DNA of 64,000 nucleotides from Synanceia verrucosa (taxonomy: Eukaryota; Chordata; Actinopteri; Perciformes; Synanceiidae). Numbering within the stretch: position 1 is the stretch's first letter; every line of letters starts with the position of its first letter. Shown here in pieces: positions 1-13,713 of this stretch. Under the pieces are notes generated by a model. That model had not been told where the DNA came from and searched no databases. It saw only the letters and a program-made list of their open reading frames with translations. The DNA is taken from assembly GCA_029721515.1 (NCBI GenBank), contig CM056550.1, positions 20,397,119 to 20,461,118 on the forward strand. Direction: 5' to 3'. The position numbers were made by a program, and so were the translations under genes.

Positions 1-66
1 GTCTGCTCCCTAAATCTACGGTCCCATAACTGCTATGAAATAATCCCTGGTAGGTTGTTTGTGGCA

Positions 67-92
67 GGGAGGAGGAGGAGGAGGAGGAGGGG
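67..92 (+). repeat. (GGA)n trinucleotide repeat
   Basis: Eight uninterrupted GGA units, G-rich. Confidence 0.9.
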
Positions 93-3000
93 TTGAATCT
101 TCCTTTGTTAAACACAGCCTTTACCACATCAACCCTCTGACACCCTTTGAGTTAACATCTGTGTGTGTGTCTGCGTTTGTGTCTATGCAGGGAGTCAAGA
201 AGGATTACCGTTTATCATTGCTTGTTGAACACAAATATTTTTTTTAATTCTTGAATGATCCAGAAAACGATGGAGTTTCTTTAACACTGGATGTACAGAC
301 AGTATAAAGGACTGTAGTCACTTTGACACACATATACTGTACTGCTGTATTTTAGACACCTAAAACAATCAATTTCAATAGCTCTGCTTATTCCAGCACC
401 TCTAAAGCTCATCAGCTGCAGCTATCAACCATAACCTGCTCTGTTCTGTTGGTGTGAGCTCCACTGTGTGACAAATAAGCTAAAAGTCGAGCAAAAATAG
501 GGAGACAAAAACGTGCTCGGTTTTCAATCAGAACACACCTTTACACTAAGCCTATAAAAAGAAAAAGAGCAGCCATGAACATGCAGGTATATGTTGTCGA
601 CAAGGACCCATCCAGCAGCTCCCTGCCTCCTCTGTCTGTGGACACATTTTCCTTTCGGACGCTCCATTAGGTCACCAGCATGAGGTCACCTCTGTTTACT
701 GTCCCCCTCTATCCAGCCAAATCAGCCCAACCAAGGTGTACATGTGTGCATTATGTGTACACGTACAGTATGCATGCCAATTAACGTCCCACGCCAGACT
801 GATTACCTGTTTAATCTGCTGTAAAGAGAGAAAAAAGAAGAAAATTACCTGTTAGTGTGTGTGTGGGCGTGCGTCGCCTCGTGCACGCCTTTCTGCCTGC
901 GTCTGTTTATCCTGCTGTGCCTGTGATGTCAGCGCTGTCTGGCGGCAGGCTGATTAATGTCTGAATGTTTTCCAGCTATTTAGCCCAGAGCGTGCATGTA
1001 CACTGAGGTAGAGCGAGGGTAGGATAGAAAGAAGAATGAATGAGAAAATAAGGAGATAAAGATTATGAATTCAAGAAAACAAACAGGCACATGCAGAGAT
1101 GTGCAACAAGTAACAGAAGAAGAGAAAATAATGTTTTGCTATAAAGAAAGAAAAGAAAGACAGTAGGAGGATGTGGGAAAGCATCTGTTTTTATTAAGAT
1201 GGACATTGCAATCATTCTGACTTCCTCTGACTTGATGACTAATCTAATGTCCAAAGTATTGATAGCAGGCCTGTCTGGAGTCATTAGCCAGAAAACAGAG
1301 CGACGGCGGCATCTAATAGGACCATCTAACTCGTGTGCAATAAGGCTGCATTCGCTGTCTTTGACACTAAAAACTCTCTTGAACATGTTTTCCTCACATG
1401 TCATGTTCTGTCATTCGCACCCTTGTGATTATCTCCCTCCCTCACTCCTCTCTTTCTCGCCGTCTTCCTCTTCCCATCCTTCCCCGCTGCCCGCCGGTTA
1501 GTTCCCGGTTGACTCCGGAGAGATGTTCATTATGGAGACCGCAGAAGGATCTCAGGATTCTCGATGTCATGCTAAAGGTCTCATTACAAGTCCACGGGAT
1601 GAACTAAGCTGAGGGAGTTTTGCTCAGCCAAAGACATCATTATGTCTTAAGTGAGCGTGCTGCTAAGGTGGTAGAGAGAGCAGGATAGAGCTGGTAACGA
1701 TGTCGAGATTTGTCCTGCGATCAGCCAGAGATCAACTCCTCCAGTGTAGCCTGGAGTTAATTAGCGGCGCTATTATCGAGCCTTGTTCATCCTCACAGAC
1801 GAACAGATAGCGGCTCTAATCTCACCGCAGCACTCTGACGTAGTCTGGAGAGCTAATATATTGGATTTGTTAGAACTGGTTGTGCTCACCCCACATGAAA
1901 TATCTTAGATTAAAGCCTTGAGGGAAACATGTTTTGTTTAGCTTTTATCTCATGGAACCATTTGATCTCCCTCCATATACATATGTGGTTGAGTGGATCT
2001 AAAGGAGGGTGGAATGACATCAAACAGAGACATCATTGATGAAGGGTATCTCTCTTTTTCTTTCTTTTCTCTCTGCATCTATTTTTTTTTCTCAGCTGCC
2101 ATATTAGCAACTGTCCCGATTGTGTCTCCCTGGACTTAGACATCGCCGCCACGCCAAATCTCCTGGAAGCACGAGGCGAGCGGAGAAGAATTCGGCTTAT
2201 GTGGATATCGGGGCCCCTGAAGAATCCCCTCCTCCCTGTCTCTGTTTCTCTCTCGCTAACTTTTCATTCTGTGCCGTGGCAGATTTACTGTAATCTGGCA
2301 GATCAAAGGCGAGCATCGCAATCCTATTCCCCTAATCCAGTTTGATGGTGACTTTTGCACATGTAACAACGCTGGCAAAAAGAGAGAGATCGCTTTTAAG
2401 CCACGTTTTTTTCTTTCCTTCCCTCTGTTGTCACAGTAATAATCATATTTATGAAAACAGAGTCAACGCCAGTGCTATTTTAGTCTCTGATTACATTAAT
2501 AATCATGTCAGAGTTGCTATTTTTCGTGCATACAGGGATGCTAGTGGTGATATTTGCTCTGCATTTTCTTCCAATTTGATGTAAACTAGGTCTTCATTAC
2601 CGTCACATTATTTTTTGGAGTAATTTCTGATCACCAATGTGTTTCTCCCAACATGATGTTTATCTATGAATTTCAAAATGTCTCTTTTTTGCCAGTTGGT
2701 AAATGGATTTTGCACGTATTAGCATCAAAACATCTGGTTATTCTTAGACTGAACAAGACATTTCCAAACCGGGGTCCAGTGACCCCCTAAGGGTTCAATT
2801 ACCATATTATATCCGACAGCCCAGTCATATTTTAACAACCACGTAAGATGTAACTCATTTGATTTGACTAAATGGGGAAAGAATTAGCAGTGACATCCCT
2901 TGGAGGCATTTTCTCGCTCCTCTTCCTGAGTGATTACTCCTCTAGCCAATGAAATCCCTTTGAAGGGGCAGCTGGCAGGAAGAATCAGGAAAGAGTTACC

Positions 3001-3507
3001 TCATCAATCCTTACCTATAATTCTACCACTCGAAGGTGAAAAGCAGAGAGGAAAATATTACCTAAAGAGGATGCTCTGTCCCTCTCCGTTTTTTTTTTTA
3101 AAATTGGTAACGCTCTTGTGCTTAAACATGTCATCTTTCCAGCGTTCTTGGCTCGATCATTAACCCTTATTTCCCTCCTCCTTTTGGCATCGCACCACCT
3201 GCCTTCAGTGGGTTTATTTTTGTATCTCGGCACACTTTTACTGCAGAGCTCTGCTCTCATGTGTTTTGCACTATCTGCTCTAATCTGCTCAGATTAAAAT
3301 CACCATTGCTCTCCCTCCATCTCTTTCTGTCTATAGCCCAGTTAGAAATCCAATAATCTGACTTTTTTGGTTCCATTTTTCGATTATTTTGAACAATGTT
3401 TTTTGCAGTGATCCCTACTAAAATAGATGCTTCCTTAGGTCTGTAGGATATGATGTTTGTATTTTTACTACATAAATGTTATATTTGTATGAGAAGACAG
3501 ATCATCT
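93..3507. other. Gene-free sequence with possible conserved blocks
   Basis: No ORF with recognisable protein similarity. 1690-1900 and 2100-2600 are unique-looking, with clustered homeodomain-type cores (TTAATTAG at 1757, ATTACATTAATAATCATG near 2490). These could be conserved non-coding elements; there is no direct proof. Confidence 0.4.
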
Positions 3508-3996
3508 TTAAAGTTATGAGTGCCATTGACGTATTTCAACATCATTTAAAATCCGACACTGGAGTGCCATCGACGTATATGTCAAAGTGTTTTTGGCAGC
3601 GGGTCACCCATCGTGGTCTCCCACAACCTGTGAGTAATGTTGAGGCTTCTGGGAGATGTAGTTAGAGCATAAAGAGATGGTACACACCACAGAGATCAAA
3701 GCAGGAAGTGGAGACGATCGAGATTAGAGAGCAAAACAAAGGGAACCTGGACAAAAAGTGGTGATTTTGGTGAAAGTGGCCTCTACTCTACTTCTGGTAA
3801 AACAAGAATGGAACAAGGTAAAAACAAACATTTTTCATGATGAAATAGAGTCTCTTCTTTCATTTGAGCTATTCAGTGTTTTCAGAGACATAGTACAAAA
3901 TATTCTGTAGGTCTTGAAAAAATGACTCAAAATGGCCAAAAACACTGGAACAAGGCACTTTATGTTTTAAAAAAGGGCTGGCACTCAAAGGGTTAA
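3508..3996 (+). mobile_element. Family A TTAA-type MITE, copy 1 (full length)
   Basis: Bounded by TTAA on both sides; the right end reads GGCACTCAAAGGGTTAA, the inverse of the family start TTAACTCTTTGAGTGCC (left end diverged to TTAAAGTTATGAGTGCC). 489 bp with no coding capacity. The body shares long stretches with copies 2-7, e.g. CTTCTGGGAGATGTAGT and GAGCATAAAGAGATGGTA. TTAA target sites suggest piggyBac-type mobilisation (inference). Confidence 0.85.
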
Positions 3997-5317
3997 TTTG
4001 AATATCTTAAAATGGTTATATGGCTTAAGTGTTGTCTTTTAGTGTTAAAAGCTGCATTACACTAAAGAGATGTCATTTTGAAATTTCAACTTTGCATTCC
4101 TAGTATATAGTATGAAAACGTAGAATCATATGTAATAGATTGACTCCATTGTCGCTGGTATCCAGTGCAGCTATTTGGCTCATATGGGGCTGATATCAGT
4201 GTCAGTGGATCCAACCAGCTCTGTGGTTTTACATCCCTTCATGCTTTCAGTGACACTGTGACAAAACACCACTTCAAATCTGCATCTCTCTCATGTGTTT
4301 TTCATGCACTCAAACCACGATTGTTTACATTCACATCTCACACAACCATGTTGACATTTTTTACGGGTTGAAGCAGCATACATTCCATATTTTGTTCCTC
4401 TCAGATTTGCATGCAGTTGCAGAAAACTTCAAGGGTATAATTCGTTCATTGTGCCTTCTCATCTCAGTGGATCATTTTTGCAGAGTAATCATTGTCTCTT
4501 TGAACAGTAAAAAAAACCCATCACATACACACATTCCTTGTTTTCACACAGAAATGAAAAGCAGCCCGATTGCACATGCTGGATTAATGTGGAAAACTGC
4601 GGTTGCTCTGCTTCAGATTCAAAATTCTTCTTCTCTTTTCTTTCATTCAGTCAAAACTTTGATGGATCCATTAGTGAAATGCATACTGCTGGAATAATAC
4701 ACATCCTGTAATATACTCAGCCTTTAATCCTTTGTCATGAGAAGTGGTTGCTGACTGAAGCTTTGGGAGAATTTCTGCATTCAAGTGGAGAAACCTGTGG
4801 AGTAGATAGCCCCTAGTGGTGGCTTTGGTTATAACGCCTCCAGACCCTTTTTATTACACTGTGATAATAGTACTTACTACTACTACTAATAATAATAATA
4901 ATGATAATGATCTGCAGGCTTCATAAAGGGAAACTATTTCCAGAGTGGGATGTTAAAAAAAACTGAAATATGAGAGTCATAATAAATATTTCACTGTAGA
5001 CTCACAGAACCACAGACAAATAGACTTCCAGACCTGATTAGTTTGTGTCACGTTAAAGCTAAGTGGAAAAGTTTTAAATAGAAGTCACTTCACTGTAGAG
5101 TTCACAAAAAACGCCGCAAACAAAGTTTGGGCTCTGTTCTTCAACTGCCAAACACTTCATTTATAAAGAATTTGGTTTGTACTAATATAATTAATGACAC
5201 ATGTCCCTGCCTTGTATGTGTACTGGTTAAATAATATATACAGTATTGTTGCATGCAAAGTTAGAAATGGGATCTGTGCTCAGGCTGAACCAACTCAGAG
5301 AAACATATGATGTGTTT

Positions 5318-5776
5318 CGGTGGTTTTCAAAGTGGGGTCCGGGGTCCCCCAGGGGTATTTGTGGGGGTTCCATGGGGTCCTCAGCAAAAATGGGAGTCAT
5401 TTATTTTCACTATTATTCCACCCATTGTGTTACTCAATGACAGACTAGAATGCACAAGATTATTTTTTAGTACTTTTTCAATATAATTAAAATAATTTTA
5501 TTCTCTACGTATCATGTAAATCTTTATTTTTCTGGTTTATTTATTTCACTAAATGTATCATATTTGTATTGCTAGTCAGTTAGTCTGATGTTAACATAAC
5601 TTCTCATAAAATAAGATAATCCCTTATTCGGTTCAATAACAGGGAATAGCAAAGTGAAAAATGCATTTTTTTTTAACTTTCTGGCATAAAACATCTAAAA
5701 GCAAAAAAATGAATGTCTGTGAGTTCAGTTCCATCAGTTTTGGGGTCCCTGATATCGAAAAAGTTTGGAGCCACTG
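5318..5776. mobile_element. hAT-like MITE with CAGTGGTT-type ends
   Basis: Left CGGTGGTTTTCAAAGTGGGG, right inverse AAAGTTTGGAGCCACTG, with GGGGTCC repeated in inverse near both ends. About 459 bp of AT-rich non-coding interior. No clear 8-bp duplication remains, so the copy is old. Confidence 0.65.
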
Positions 5777-7771
5777 TTATTTAAAACAGTTTTGTCAATC
5801 AGAAAGTCTTTTCAGTCGTTCAGCTTCATAATCGGGTTCCCTTTAAGCCACTCTGAGCTCTGCGAAACTGTGTTTACTGAGAAATCTGCTCCGTTGTTTT
5901 CCATTTCTGTCTTGTTTTGACGTCATTTCACAGTTTATGTAGCATTTCGCCCTCAGTTTATTTTCTCTGGTGTGATGTTGAGATTGTGTTCTTTCTGAAC
6001 GGCTGCCAAGTGGGGAAAGAAATGAAAGCAGATTTGACGGCTCGTGGGCAGTCGCCAGCATTTATCAAAGCAGGAAGACGGATGGAGATGGAGGTGTATG
6101 ATGTGCGCGTGGGCGAGGGATGATCGCCTGTATTTATTAGGGTCATGCATGCATGTGGCAGCAGGATGGAGGCATGAATGTGTGGGTGCTCATGCATGTT
6201 TGCATGTGTGTGTGGGTGTAAGTGTGTCCCCCATGTTGCAAAGGTCCCATCAGGGAACAGGAATGATTAATGGCTTTCTGCCACAGACTTAACCCCTCAG
6301 ACTAAACTGAAGCAATCTCACCTCTTCCTCCTCCTCTTCCTCCTCTATGGGCTTGTTTTCACACCTGCTTGCAGAGCTGAGGAAGTGTTAGTCCTTTCCT
6401 GTGCATCTGCAGCGTGGTAAAAGTGGGCGTCACCACGGCGAATCGACTGTTAATGGAAGCGGAAGAAAAGGAAGCTCGGCTGTGCAACGGAGCAAAGTGT
6501 TTATGTCGAACACGACAAACAAAAATGCGAGCTAATCAATGATTAATGAGTTCTTGTATTCCCAAAACGCTGACTGTCACAGTGTCATCACTGTGTGTGT
6601 TGGGTGGAGTTTGGAGTAGGTTAAGGGGTGTTTTAAGGGTTTCACTGTGGCCTTCCTCTGACTCAATGAGCTCCAGGTGTCCTACAGTTGGAAGTTGGAT
6701 TTACCACTAGCTGGTCATTGGCTGAGTGTGGCAGGTGGGCAGTAACGATGGGTGGCCCGAGTCACTTTTGGGCAGACGTGCTGGCACTGGACACTGAAAA
6801 TGTGTGTGTGCTCACCGGACATATGTGATTGATGAGCATTTGGTTGAATGAAGACATTCATGGCAGAGTGTGACAGATTAACACTGTAGACTCTTTTCTC
6901 TCTCTGTTATGTGGAGAGTCATGCCAGAGGGACACCTGTCTTCTCTCCCCTGACGAGTCAGCTGCTCGTATTAATTGATGTACAGTCTAATCAGGAAGCA
7001 GTGAGACGACAGTTCATGTTCACCCCGGGCTCTGGCCGGATGAGAGCCAACAGACTGAATCATCATATGGACCCTGAGAACCTGGATTCATTAGCCAGAT
7101 GTTAACCAACATGGAGACCAACGACGCTAACTTTACTCAAGGGGTGTTAAGTCTCTTTTTATTCTTTTATCCTGAACCTATTCAAATTTGAGTTATGAGG
7201 AATATGTTATTAAGCTTTTTTACCTTTCACAAGTAGAACTAGTGTATGTTTATCAAACCAGCGATCCTTGATCTTTTCTAATTTGCAGTTGATTTTTTTC
7301 TTTTCAACTGCCTGACATGTCTAAATGTGCATTTTGCAATTCATTATTATTGTTGAAGTACATCAACTGTCGTAATTGTGTTTGAGATGTGAGAGATTAT
7401 TGAGATTACTGGGCATAATAACATGGGCATCAGTTTGTTTTGAGCTGCCTACTCTTTAGTTGTTCAGTTATTTTGCTCTAATATTTCTTTGATCAATTAG
7501 CATTTCTTTGGTGCTGCTAATACTCAAAGTGGTACTTTTGTGTTATTCTCGTAGATCAACTAATCGTTTTGTCGATAAAATCGTAGGAGTCAGCTAGGAA
7601 TTTCTTTGCACAAGGACAGGCCAAAAAAAAAAAATCTGAATAGTTAATGTGTCTCAGTGATATTTTTTCCCAGTAAAATTTCATTTTGTTCAGCAATTGA
7701 TTTCGATGATATTTGCTTTAACAAGCTACCCATGTCTTCTAGTTCCCTGATTTTTTTCATAACTTCCCTTT

Positions 7772-8220
7772 TTAAACTCATTGAGCCGCAGCCGTTTTAT
7801 AAAACAGAAAGTGCCAGCCGTTTCAGGACCCACAGATTATTTTTTTCTATGACTCTGAAAACACTAAACAGCTCAAATGAAAGAAGAGACTCTATTTCAT
7901 CATGAAAAAAAAGTTTGTTTTTACCTTTTTCCATTCTTGTTTTATCAGAGGTAGAGTAGAGGCCAATTTCATCAAAATCATGACTTTTTGTCCAGAATCC
8001 ATGCCTTTTGGTCCCTCATCTAATGATCTATGTGGCATATACCGTCTCTTTATGCTCCGACTACATCTCCCAGAAGCCCCAAAATTACTCACAGGCTGTG
8101 GGAGACCACGATCGGCTACCCACTGCCGAAAAACCACTTTCACGTATGTAAACATTGATGGCACTCAAGCGTCAGATTTTAAATGATGTTGAAATACGTC
8201 AATGGCACTCAAAGAGTTAA
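7772..8220 (-). mobile_element. Family A TTAA-type MITE, copy 2 (full length)
   Basis: 449 bp between TTAA motifs, reverse orientation to copy 1. The right end GGCACTCAAAGAGTTAA is an intact terminal repeat; the left is TTAAACTCATTGAGCCGC. Contains the shared blocks, such as TACATCTCCCAGAAGCC. Confidence 0.88.
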
Positions 8221-11187
8221 TTTAGTAATTTCATTTCATCACCACATCCCTTATTTCTAGTCTTTGTTGTATCACTATAAACCCTCACTCTTGTCTTAAA
8301 GGGATGAGCTGAAATCATTTGGGAGCCTCGTTCCTATAGGAAGATCAAAATAAGAAAAACCTGGCAGCCTCACAGATGTAGACTGACAGCTAATTTAAAT
8401 AATCCCAATGTGCTGCCCAGAAACACCCAAACAACATCAAACTGGATATGAATTATTTTCCTCACTGATCTTTTGCCTTAACTTTTAAACTTGAAGTTTC
8501 CCTGCCTCTCTCTGTTCATGTTTCTATAGCTGCATGCATCCTCCCTCCAGTCCAGAGCGTTGAGGTTCGGCTTTGTGAGCAGAGCTGATAAGGACACACG
8601 GAAAGGAAAGGAATTTGTGAAAACTTACTCGCCTCCTTCATATCCACTTAGTAAAGTTTCTTTGTTAAATTGTCTGCTGCATAGCTGCTGTTATTGGCTG
8701 CAAGTGTCTGCAACGGGGCAAACGAAAGTCAACAGAGGCCGACCTCCTCCTCTTTCAGCCTGCGATAAATGGAGAGGGATTTAAATTTTAGAGAAGATAC
8801 TGAAAAGAAAACTTAAAGGCAGACTAAGATGGGTGACAGTGAGAGAGGACAATTGATGTTATTTAATTTTATGATTTGAATCCAGACTTGTTGGAATTTT
8901 ATGAAATGACTCAGTACATTTACATGCACATCTATGATGAGCTATTGGCAATAACCAAGCTCAGCATTTAACTGGAGTTTCAGAGAAATCCGAGTGTACA
9001 TGCACGGTAAGAGAATAGAATTTTTGAGTGAGATAAGTTCGCCTCCGAGACACTGGGTGGCACTACACGCCCGTTTGCTTTGGCAGTCTTCCGGTTCTTC
9101 TGCTACTGTGTTCTTGTCATCTCGCTTCCGTGGTCTTGTCACTTCCAGAAGGGGCAGTTCCCAGGCCCGTCAACAGTCCAGCGAACCGTGGTTTGCATAT
9201 GCATGCCGGAAAAGCTTGATTTAGAACCGCATTATCTGGCACAAACACTCCGATAAAAACTCCACTTGGGTTCGACTACAGTCCGTCTAAGGTGTGTATA
9301 TGGCTTTTAAAACTTTGATATTAAGGCAATAAGTTGAATTTCTCTAAGTGCATGTAAACTTACTGACTCTAAAGAGTTGAAACTACACTGTTTGTTCTGA
9401 CAATTTGCATTTCATGCCCATGTTCAAGCTTGCACTAATGATTATGTACATCATGTCACAGTGAAATTTCACACATAATGTAACCCAAGCAGGTCCAAAG
9501 GTCACAAACACAACACATGCACTCCTCCACGGATAGAGTGTCCATCTGTACTCCACACTCACTCTTATAGAAAATGAGCTCATGGGTTGGAGCGCCGCTG
9601 GCACACTGTACATGCCATTCCTATCCGCTGATGGAGAAAGGTTTTTTTTCTTCTTGCTCATAATCGCTGTGCTCTTCTGCCGGCTTGTTATCCACTCCCA
9701 CCGCCACGACTGACAAGCACAATCCCACCTGGACCCTGCCAATCCTGAGGCATTAGAAAGAAAGAAGGAGCAGTTTGGGCAAAAAAATGCCTGACAGGAA
9801 TAGAGATAAACGAGACGGAGAGAGAGAAATAAAGACTGGCCAGGAACGTTTGAGGTAATGGGTAGTGAGAGGGAGGAAAGGGGATGAGAATTTAATTTGG
9901 AGATACAGGCGTCATGTGGCTATTCCTGGGTAGTGACGGCGAGCAGTGCCGGCTGCCTGCAGACTGGCCTTCTCTTATCTCTAGCGCTGTGTACTCTGCA
10001 GTGATAATGGCCTCTCATTACAGAGCTGCAGCCCTGGGGAGACTTTGGAGAAGTTTTGGGCTCTCGTCACCACATCACAGACGGCTATCCCTCATCACAC
10101 GATGGAAAAGTAAGGCGACGAGAGCATCGTCCCCAATCGTACGCACATAATTGCATGCTTATGCCCACGTATTCGTACAGATAGCTCAAAACAGGAACAG
10201 GCACTCCAACAAGACAAATATTAACACAGACACAAAAACACACACATGCAGTTTTATTGGACGCCTGAGTGTCTGGTGCAGAGCGGCCAGGAACAGCTGT
10301 GTGTCCAGTCCAGCTCCAGTCCTGTCCAAGTACCAGCAGAGAGACAGACAGTGCCCCCTGCTTAGCCCCTTAATCTGGCATAATGCCTTCACTGTAACTC
10401 AAGCTTGCATGTACAGTGATGGACATGCAGTCAGTTCCCATCTAGTCCCATTCTCTGCTCCTCCCCGGCTGGCAAGAATTTCCACCTTACTGATAGTTAA
10501 CACATTTCATTCATGCCAAATACCATCATACTTCCCATCGACAAGCACATCTACAATGTGACAAAAATTGGCACATAAAGGCAGCTGTCATATCCATAAG
10601 GTCCATGAACAGTGATGTACACACACACACACACAGAAAGTTCACTTAAATCACATAATTTGTTTGATTTTTAGGCACTGAATGTTCAATAAGCAATATA
10701 AAACATCTAAAAGTGTGGTGTCTTCACATAGAATAAAGGTTAAATCACACATCCCATACTCCCGTGTTCAATCTGCTAATCTGCATTTATGCAAATACCA
10801 ACATACACAATCATCCCGAAGTGTGTTTTTTATCCGATTTACCTCAGTGCACACATCCACCCATATGTACTGTTATAACTAGCTCGCAGAAATACGAGTG
10901 ACACCCTCCTTATTTCAAAACAGGTCCTTGTTGTCTTTCTGACAGGCCTCCGTCCCACCACCAAGCTGTCCCGCTGAGATAAGCTGGCTGGCATTTTCAT
11001 CACTCCGGCCATACTGATTGGACTATTATCATAAGAAAGAGGCTGAGAATCCAGGAGGCCTTCCCCCTGGATGCTGATTCATGTTCAAAGTTGGGATTAG
11101 CAATCTCAACCCTCAAATCCCTTCAAACAAGGCAAGGCTGAGCAGGCGAATGAAGCACACATTCAACAGATAACGAAGAAGACTCTC
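8221..11187. other. Gene-free intergenic sequence
   Basis: Only short chance ORFs, none with a recognisable domain. 9900-10140 is a fairly GC-balanced unique block. Nothing else stands out apart from the AC repeat at 10617. Confidence 0.5.
10617..10636 (+). repeat. (AC)n microsatellite
   Basis: Short run of AC dinucleotides within gene-free sequence. Confidence 0.9.
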
Positions 11188-11438
11188 ATGGATGGATGGA
11201 TGGACGAATTGATGGGATGGATGGACGGAATGGACGGATGGATGGACAGACGGACGGATGGATGATGGTTAGACAGATGGATGGCTAGACGGATGAATGG
11301 ATGATGGATGGACGATGGACGACAGACGAATGAAGGAATGGATGGATGGATGGATGGATGGAGGGATAATGGACGGCTTGACGGATGGATGGACGAATGG
11401 ATGGATGGATGGATGGATGGATAGATGGACAAATGAAT
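11188..11438. repeat. (ATGG)n tetranucleotide array 1
   Basis: About 250 bp of ATGG/GGAC/GACG variants with runs of perfect GGAT. The reverse strand gives spurious Ser-Ile-His-Pro ORFs. The right flank (CAAACCTACAAAACCCAGAC) recurs after array 2. Confidence 0.95.
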
Positions 11439-11974
11439 GTGACAAAACCGCAGAGAAACCCAGAGTAAAAGTTCTCATTCAAACCTACAAAACCCAGACA
11501 GTCATAATTTGAATTAAATCCTTTCTCACTAATGTGACTAATTTCTGTGCCAAATACAATTAACAGTGTTTTTCCTTTGAAGCAGAAATATAATCAAGGT
11601 AGCAAACATGAAAAGAAACATTTCCAGCTCACTTCAGTTTTTCCAATAGTTACAAATTCAATCATTTGTGGTTTCAGAGATTATTTCAGAACCTTTTTGC
11701 AGTGGTTACTGGCTTCATGTGGATCCAGAATGAGTCATGGCATACTGTGGTTTTCAGCTGCTGGCAGGAAGGCACTTGAGATCACCTGAACTTCAATTCC
11801 CATTACAATCATTTCTTGTTTTTTTTTTCTTTTATTGTCTTAAATCAAAACTATATAATAATATACTTAGAAAATATAAGGCTAACCTTCTCAGCAGGGT
11901 TCATATAAGGAATTCACAGGAAGTGATGTAGACTGAAACTAACTAATTATGACTTGAATTATTACCTCAACAAA

Positions 11975-12108
11975 CACTGAAAACATGAGTTGATGGTCTC
12001 AGTCACACATTTCAAGTATTCAATACAGCATGGTGCTTATTTAATGAATTATGGTCCCATTTAGAGTCAAATAGACCATAAAGAGGGGATCCTGCAGGGC
12101 GGGACTAT
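11975..12108 (+). repeat. Interspersed repeat shared with 40390-40520
   Basis: TCAATACAGCATGGTGC, ATTATGGTCCCATTTAGAGT and GGGGATCCTGCAGGGCG correspond to TCAATACAGCATGATGTTC, ATTATGATCCCATTTGGAGT and GGGGATGCTTTAGGGCG in the pmp22 intron. Family unknown. Confidence 0.7.
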
Positions 12109-12339
12109 TGATGGATGGATGGAGAGAATGGACCAATAGATGGATGGATGACGGATGGATGGAGAGAATGGACTAATGGATGGATGGATGGATGGATGGA
12201 TGAATGAATGAATGGCTAGACGGATGGATGGTTGGAAGGAAGGATGGATGGATGGATGGATGGAGGACCGGATCAATGGATAGACGTCCTGACAGATGGA
12301 TGACAGATGGATGGACCGACGGACAGACAGATGAATGGA
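12109..12339. repeat. (ATGG)n tetranucleotide array 2
   Basis: Degenerate GGAT array like the one 0.9 kb upstream, followed by a homologous flank (CAAACCTACAAACCCAGACC at about 12360), which suggests local duplication of array plus flank. Confidence 0.95.
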
Positions 12340-13490
12340 TCCAGAGTAAGTTGTCACTCAAACCTACAAACCCAGACCAGCCATGATCTCAATTAAATTC
12401 TTTCTCTCTATTATGAGAATATATAACATATTCTGAGGCTACCCAGGTTTTTGCCTTACAACTTTAACGCTTTAACACTGTGTTCTCAGTTTAAAGTTGT
12501 TATTAAACTTTTGCTTGTACAGAGCCCCACCCTCTCGTATCACTGCTGATTGCAAAAACAATATGGCAACAGACAAAAGCTCAAAGCTGCAAAACCGTAG
12601 TCCTTCATCCAAAGGGCAATGTTGCTGCGTTTAGCAGCTTTTCCAACAACATGCAGTGACAACAGTTTATAGCGTAACCACAGACTATTAAGTGCCTGTG
12701 CTGGGTGGATGAACAGAAAATGCAAAAGAGTGATGAGGGGAGGAAAAGTGCTGCGTGATAAGCGGAGATAAGTTGACGAGTCATGACTTCTTTTTGCATC
12801 TTCCTCACAGCACCTTCTTCAGCCCCAACCTTCACTTTTTCCCCAAACTCATCACAAAGCTTCAGAGACGTTTAGCGCTGCCTTCCTGCCATGTCCCGCT
12901 GCAGTAAAACTGCAGTGTTAGCAGTTTTAAAGTGAGACAAACCTTATCATTCCCTACCAGTGTTTATTATTATGCTCCCTGTCTCTGCAGATTACAGAAA
13001 GTGAACAACTGCTGGTTGTCATGGACCAAGGATGTGTTTACTGTCTTACACACAGTTTAGCACAGTGACCTGGCAGACATACTGTAACACAGCTATACCA
13101 TATATCAATGCAGACTTTAGTTGCAAAAGATTGTTTGAAGCTTGATATCACTTTGAAAAAGCAGGAATCAAGTTTTCTCTGCATTTAGTCTCTGCTTGGT
13201 GTCATCTGACACACGATCGCTGTTTCTGACTGGGTTTGAAAAACACAGAGGGCTCAGAAAAGTCTGCAAAGGCTGAGAGTACAGCGACTTCAGAGGAAGG
13301 AATAGCTCCCACAGACCAAACCATGTCTTCTTTTGATCTGCTTTGAATATATCTCTGTGAGATGTGTGCTCCATATATGTACGTTTCCATTATTAAAGAA
13401 CAAGTAGTTTAGTTTGAAATGCAAATAAGATAAATCCTATAAAATGCCAGCAACTGTGGAAATAGAGCAGATACAGTTCTACTCTCCTCC

Positions 13491-13713
13491 TTAACTCTTT
13501 GAGTGCCAGCCATTTTTGTCCATTATAGGTCATATTTCAAGACCCACAGAATATTTTGTACTTTCATCATGAAAGAAACCGTTTGTTTTTATTTTTGTTC
13601 CGTTCCTTGTTGTAGAGTAGAAGCCACTTTCACTACAGATGCCAGTTTTTGTCCAAAATCCATCAGTTTTGCTCTCTAATCGCGAAATACGTAAGTGGCA
13701 CTCAAAGAGTTAA
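13491..13713 (-). mobile_element. Family A MITE, copy 3 (internally deleted)
   Basis: Both ends are intact (TTAACTCTTTGAGTGCC and GGCACTCAAAGAGTTAA), but the element is only 223 bp: the block with the TACATCTCCCAGAAGCC motif is missing. Confidence 0.85.

Noticed and set aside
9383..9742. 119-codon minus-strand open frame
   Set aside because: Mixed composition, no domain or splice signals; chance ORF.
11163..11512. Overlapping open frames rich in Ser-Ile-His-Pro or Asp-Gly-Trp-Met
   Set aside because: They are translations of the ATGG tetranucleotide array, as are those at 12067-12386; not genes.
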